Positions 6,390-8,072 of a DNA stretch of 8,072 nt are shown piece after piece (position 1 is the first letter of the stretch; every line of letters starts with the position of its first letter). The notes under the pieces were generated by a model. The model worked only from the letters and a program-made list of their open reading frames with translations. It made no database searches and was not told the DNA's origin. Position numbers and translations under genes: made by a program. Source of the stretch: an uncultured Ruminococcus sp. (GTDB lineage Bacteria > Bacillota > Clostridia > Oscillospirales > Ruminococcaceae). The stretch is taken from positions 1 to 8,072 of the forward strand of contig CAADWP010000217.1 in NCBI GenBank assembly GCA_900752785.1, written 5' to 3'.

Positions 6390-6695
6390 TTATTTTATGC
6401 TGACGATTCTTTCAATGCCCGAAAGCTTCAGAACACGCCTTATGTACGGCTGAGTATTGCGCACCTCAAGCCTGCCGCCGCATTCCTTCATCAGCTTGCT
6501 TCTGCCCATGATAAGCCCTATTCCCGAGCTGTCCATAAACGTGATATTACCGAAATCCATTGCAAGCTCCCTCGGCTGCGCCGTAATAATGTACTTATCA
6601 AGCTGCGCCCTAAGCTCACGAGCGTTATGATGGTCTATCTCGCCGCTGAGTTTTGCAACTGCCGTTCCGTTTTCAGATTTAATATCAATTTTCAT
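6390..6695 (-). CDS. spoIIAA: Anti-sigma F factor antagonist SpoIIAA
   Basis: 101-residue single STAS-domain protein. In its unphosphorylated form it binds SpoIIAB-ADP and frees SigF; SpoIIAB phosphorylates it and the SpoIIE phosphatase reactivates it. The diagnostic loop is FMDSSGIGLIMGR, with Ser57 matching the phosphorylated Ser58 of B. subtilis. The N-terminal LSGEIDHHNARELR and C-terminal VLKLSGIERIV match the family. ATG 6693-6695 has GGAGG (complement of 6703-6707) 7 nt upstream. It is the first gene of the minus-strand operon spoIIAA-spoIIAB-sigF. Confidence 0.96.
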   Translation of the reverse strand: MKIDIKSENGTAVAKLSGEIDHHNARELRAQLDKYIITAQPRELAMDFGNITFMDSSGIGLIMGRSKLMKECGGRLEVRNTQPYIRRVLKLSGIERIVSIK

Positions 6696-6741
6696 TGTCT
6701 CGCCTCCAATTAATGTCTTTCTGTCCCATATTCTATCACGT

Positions 6742-6781
6742 ATTATATGAGAATTTTGTCATATCGGCACACCTTATTCCT
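6742..6781 (-). promoter_or_regulatory. Candidate promoter region of spoIIA operon
   Basis: In Bacillus this operon is transcribed by sigma-H. On the minus strand AGGAATA (complement of 6775-6781) fits the sigma-H -35 consensus, but 11 nt downstream only TATGACAAA appears, a poor match to the GAAT-type -10. A TATAAT (complement of 6742-6747) also lies here, without a recognisable sigma-A -35 at 16-18 nt. Either could be the promoter, and neither is convincing. Confidence 0.35.
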
Positions 6782-6817
6782 AATTTTTTCAATTCCGTTA
6801 CAAATTTCCCCAAGCCA

Positions 6818-6846
6818 TTGATTATTCGTTTTTTTAATGCTATAAT
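6818..6846 (+). promoter_or_regulatory. Sigma-A promoter for flavin reductase gene
   Basis: TTGATT (6818-6823), a 17-nt spacer and TATAAT (6841-6846), with TG at 6838-6839 as an extended -10. Transcription would start near 6853, giving a leader of about 113 nt before ATG 6966. Confidence 0.8.
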
Positions 6847-6875
6847 AATCATATAAGCAAGAATACTAATTAAAA

Positions 6876-6945
6876 AGCCTGTCTTCACATATGCTCGAAA
6901 ACCTGCATGATCTTTTAGGACTTGTGTTCATAGTAAAGACAGGCT
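6876..6945 (+). promoter_or_regulatory. Inverted-repeat leader, possible cis-regulatory RNA
   Basis: AGCCTGTCTT (6876-6885) is perfectly complementary to AAGACAGGCT (6936-6945) and would close a 50-nt domain in the 5' leader of the flavin reductase mRNA. Inside, CACA (6886-6889) can pair with TGTG (6923-6926), and ATGC (6891-6894) with GCAT (6905-6908). No T-tract follows, so any control would act on translation or RNA stability and not through a terminator. It does not match a riboswitch class whose consensus I can recall. Confidence 0.55.
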
Positions 6946-6965
6946 CTGAGAAAAACGGTGAAAAC

Positions 6966-7553
6966 ATGTCAAAACAATTCTGGAACGGCAGCGCGCTGCT
7001 TGCACCCGTACCTGCGGCTCTCGTGACCTGCGGTACGATCGAAAACCCAAACGTACTGACGATAGGCTGGACCGGCATCGTCTGTACCCGGCCGCCGATG
7101 ACCTATATTTCGGTAAGACCGGAGAGGTTCTCACACAATATAATAATGAACTCAAAAGAGTTCGTCATCAATCTTACCACATCTTCAATGTGCCGCGAAA
7201 CAGACTTCTGCGGTGTAAAAAGCGGTCGGGATACCGATAAATTTGCCGCCTGCAATTTTCATGCCGTTCCTGCAAATAAGGTTTCAGTCCCCCTTATCGA
7301 GGAATGTCCAGTCAGTCTCGAATGCAGGGTAAAAGAGGCGAAGCTTCTCGGTTCGCACACAATGTTTCTCGCCGAGATCGTAGGCGTTGACGTTGACGAG
7401 CGCTATATCGACAGTAAGGGCAAGCTTAATCTTCAGCAATGCGGACTTATGGCTTACGCTCACGGCGAATACTTTGCGCTTGGACGCAAAACGGGAGATT
7501 TCGGCTTCTCTGTCAGAAAAAAGAAAAAACATAAAGGAAAATTCGGAAAATAG
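6966..7553 (+). CDS. Flavin reductase family protein (FMN-binding split barrel)
   Basis: 195 residues from ATG 6966. Homologs typically start with the same M(S/A)K-FW sequence, and GGTGA (6957-6961) four bases upstream can pair with the 3' part of the anti-Shine-Dalgarno. The in-frame ATG 6891 has no ribosome site and lies in the leader stem-loop. Typical segments are LLAPVPAALVTCG (11-23), the TIGWTGIVCTRPPMTYISVRPERFSHNII stretch, EFVINLTT, a DFCGVKSGRDTDKF segment, ECPVSLECRV and LGSHTMFLAEIVGVDVDE. Members bind FMN and act as NAD(P)H:flavin oxidoreductases or related enzymes; the exact substrate is unknown. The last 14 residues form an unusual Lys-rich tail (SVRKKKKHKGKFGK). It is transcribed away from spoIIA and converges on the next gene with 3 nt between stops. 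Confidence 0.88.
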   Translation: MSKQFWNGSALLAPVPAALVTCGTIENPNVLTIGWTGIVCTRPPMTYISVRPERFSHNIIMNSKEFVINLTTSSMCRETDFCGVKSGRDTDKFAACNFHAVPANKVSVPLIEECPVSLECRVKEAKLLGSHTMFLAEIVGVDVDERYIDSKGKLNLQQCGLMAYAHGEYFALGRKTGDFGFSVRKKKKHKGKFGK

Positions 7554-7556
7554 CGT

Positions 7557-7898
7557 TTACGAGGTCATGTCCTGAATATATGCTCTCAGCTCCTCATCGC
7601 TGTTCAGCGCTATCCCCTCAGAAAGCTGCTGACGGTCGAAATCAGAAAGCAGCGACATATCGAAGTCAATTATTTTATACGGAAAGATAACGCTTCCGCG
7701 AAAAACGGCGATCTTTCCTTCATGCTCGCGGACTGTATACATTGGCGCTTCCGTCTCGGCGGCAGCTATCGCCTCGGTTTTCGTTTCAACCTTATGACGA
7801 TGTACGGTCTGTCCCATTGTACATATTATAATAAATCCCGAAATTGTGATCGCCGCCAATAAAACAAAAAATATTTCCTTACCCGATCTGCTTGACAT
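7557..7898 (-). CDS. Small signal-anchored protein, BofC-like C-terminal domain possible
   Basis: 113 residues. ATG 7896-7898 is preceded by AAAGGAG (complement of 7906-7912) 7 nt upstream. One hydrophobic segment at 9-28 after a short basic N-terminus suggests a signal anchor. A Glu/Ala/Thr linker (about 37-52) leads to a compact domain (54-113) with YTVREHEGKIAVFRG, an I-x-D-x-x-x-S-x-L segment, DRQQLSEGI and a terminal EELRAYIQDMTS. This domain pattern recurs in small clostridial membrane proteins and reminds me of the C-terminal domain of BofC, a sporulation checkpoint protein, but that link is from memory and weak. A possible minus-strand promoter (TTGCAT, 18 nt, AATAAT) lies just upstream. 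No terminator separates it from the convergent flavin reductase gene. Confidence 0.75.
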   Translation of the reverse strand: MSSRSGKEIFFVLLAAITISGFIIICTMGQTVHRHKVETKTEAIAAAETEAPMYTVREHEGKIAVFRGSVIFPYKIIDFDMSLLSDFDRQQLSEGIALNSDEELRAYIQDMTS

Positions 7899-7942
7899 TA
7901 TATCACTCCTTTGACTATATTAATGTATTTATTATTGTCAGC

Positions 7943-7975
7943 TTTGACATAGTTATGCAATTTGACGTTTTTATG
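7943..7975 (+). repeat. Imperfect direct repeat with 18-nt period
   Basis: TTTGACATAGTTATG (7943-7957) and TTTGACGTTTTTATG (7961-7975) match at 12 of 15 positions. They sit just upstream of the -35 box at 7985, where a transcription regulator could bind. The spacing of 18 nt is not an exact number of helical turns. The rest of 7899-8072 contains no gene I can support. Confidence 0.5.
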
Positions 7976-7984
7976 TGAAAGCTC

Positions 7985-8013
7985 TTAACAGCAGCCAATT
8001 TTTGTGATATAAT
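7985..8013 (+). promoter_or_regulatory. Sigma-A promoter pointing out of the window
   Basis: TTAACA (7985-7990), a 17-nt spacer and TATAAT (8008-8013), with TG at 8005-8006 as an extended -10. Transcription would start near 8020 and run into sequence beyond 8072, so a plus-strand gene or RNA is expected to the right. A further TTGACA at 8057-8062 could be the -35 of a second promoter whose -10 would lie outside the window. Confidence 0.75.
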
Positions 8014-8072
8014 GTACAGTGTATAGTTATATTTATTCATCTGATTAAATAAGTCTTTGACAAATTTTAATC

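Noticed and set aside
6891..6965. Flavin reductase starting at ATG 6891
   Set aside because: No Shine-Dalgarno sequence; the added 25 residues are atypical for the family and overlap the leader inverted repeat.
7598..7609. CGCTG/CAGCG small hairpin as terminator of the flavin reductase gene
   Set aside because: Only 5 bp, within a coding region, with no T-tract.

Overview
The window looks like chromosomal DNA from a low-GC, Gram-positive, endospore-forming member of the Clostridia. The evidence is a complete spoIIAA-spoIIAB-sigF operon, strong AGGAGG-type ribosome binding sites, TTG starts, and canonical sigma-A promoters. The general look (short Oscillospiraceae/Ruminococcaceae-like proteins and a palindromic intergenic repeat) suggests a gut or rumen Ruminococcus-like organism, but that placement is an impression and not a measurement.

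Layout: (1) 1-187 is a gene-free, elaborately self-complementary element: an 18-bp outer inverted repeat encloses several hairpins. (2) 277-5334 is a long plus-strand transcription unit. It has a TTTACA-17-TATAAT promoter, lepA (EF4, TTG start at 349), two small uncharacterised membrane proteins, hemW (radical-SAM heme chaperone), a membrane-anchored PIG-L family deacetylase, a 49-residue membrane microprotein, and an overlapping 107-residue ORF. It ends in a rho-independent terminator that lies inside the 3' end of the opposing sigF gene. (3) 5291-6695 is the minus-strand forespore operon spoIIAA-spoIIAB-sigF, read from right to left. (4) 6708-6965 is a divergent regulatory region with a poor sigma-H-like candidate on the minus strand and a very good sigma-A promoter on the plus strand. 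It is followed by a structured leader of about 110 nt. (5) 6966-7553 is a flavin reductase family gene, and 7557-7898 is a convergent small membrane-anchored protein. (6) 7899-8072 is non-coding. It holds an imperfect 18-nt-period direct repeat and a strong plus-strand promoter pointing out of the window.

How the genes work together: SpoIIAA (anti-anti-sigma), SpoIIAB (anti-sigma kinase) and SigF form the partner-switching module that turns on forespore transcription. lepA and hemW are a conserved neighbour pair in Firmicutes, concerned with translation and heme trafficking. Here the pair is split by two small membrane genes and followed by an AT-rich cassette (PIG-L deacetylase plus one or two small proteins) that does not match the base composition of lepA. 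I see no obvious novel defence or mobile system. The least explained structures are the 1-187 element, the possible frameshift or overlap at 4933-4969, and the inverted-repeat leader of the flavin reductase gene.
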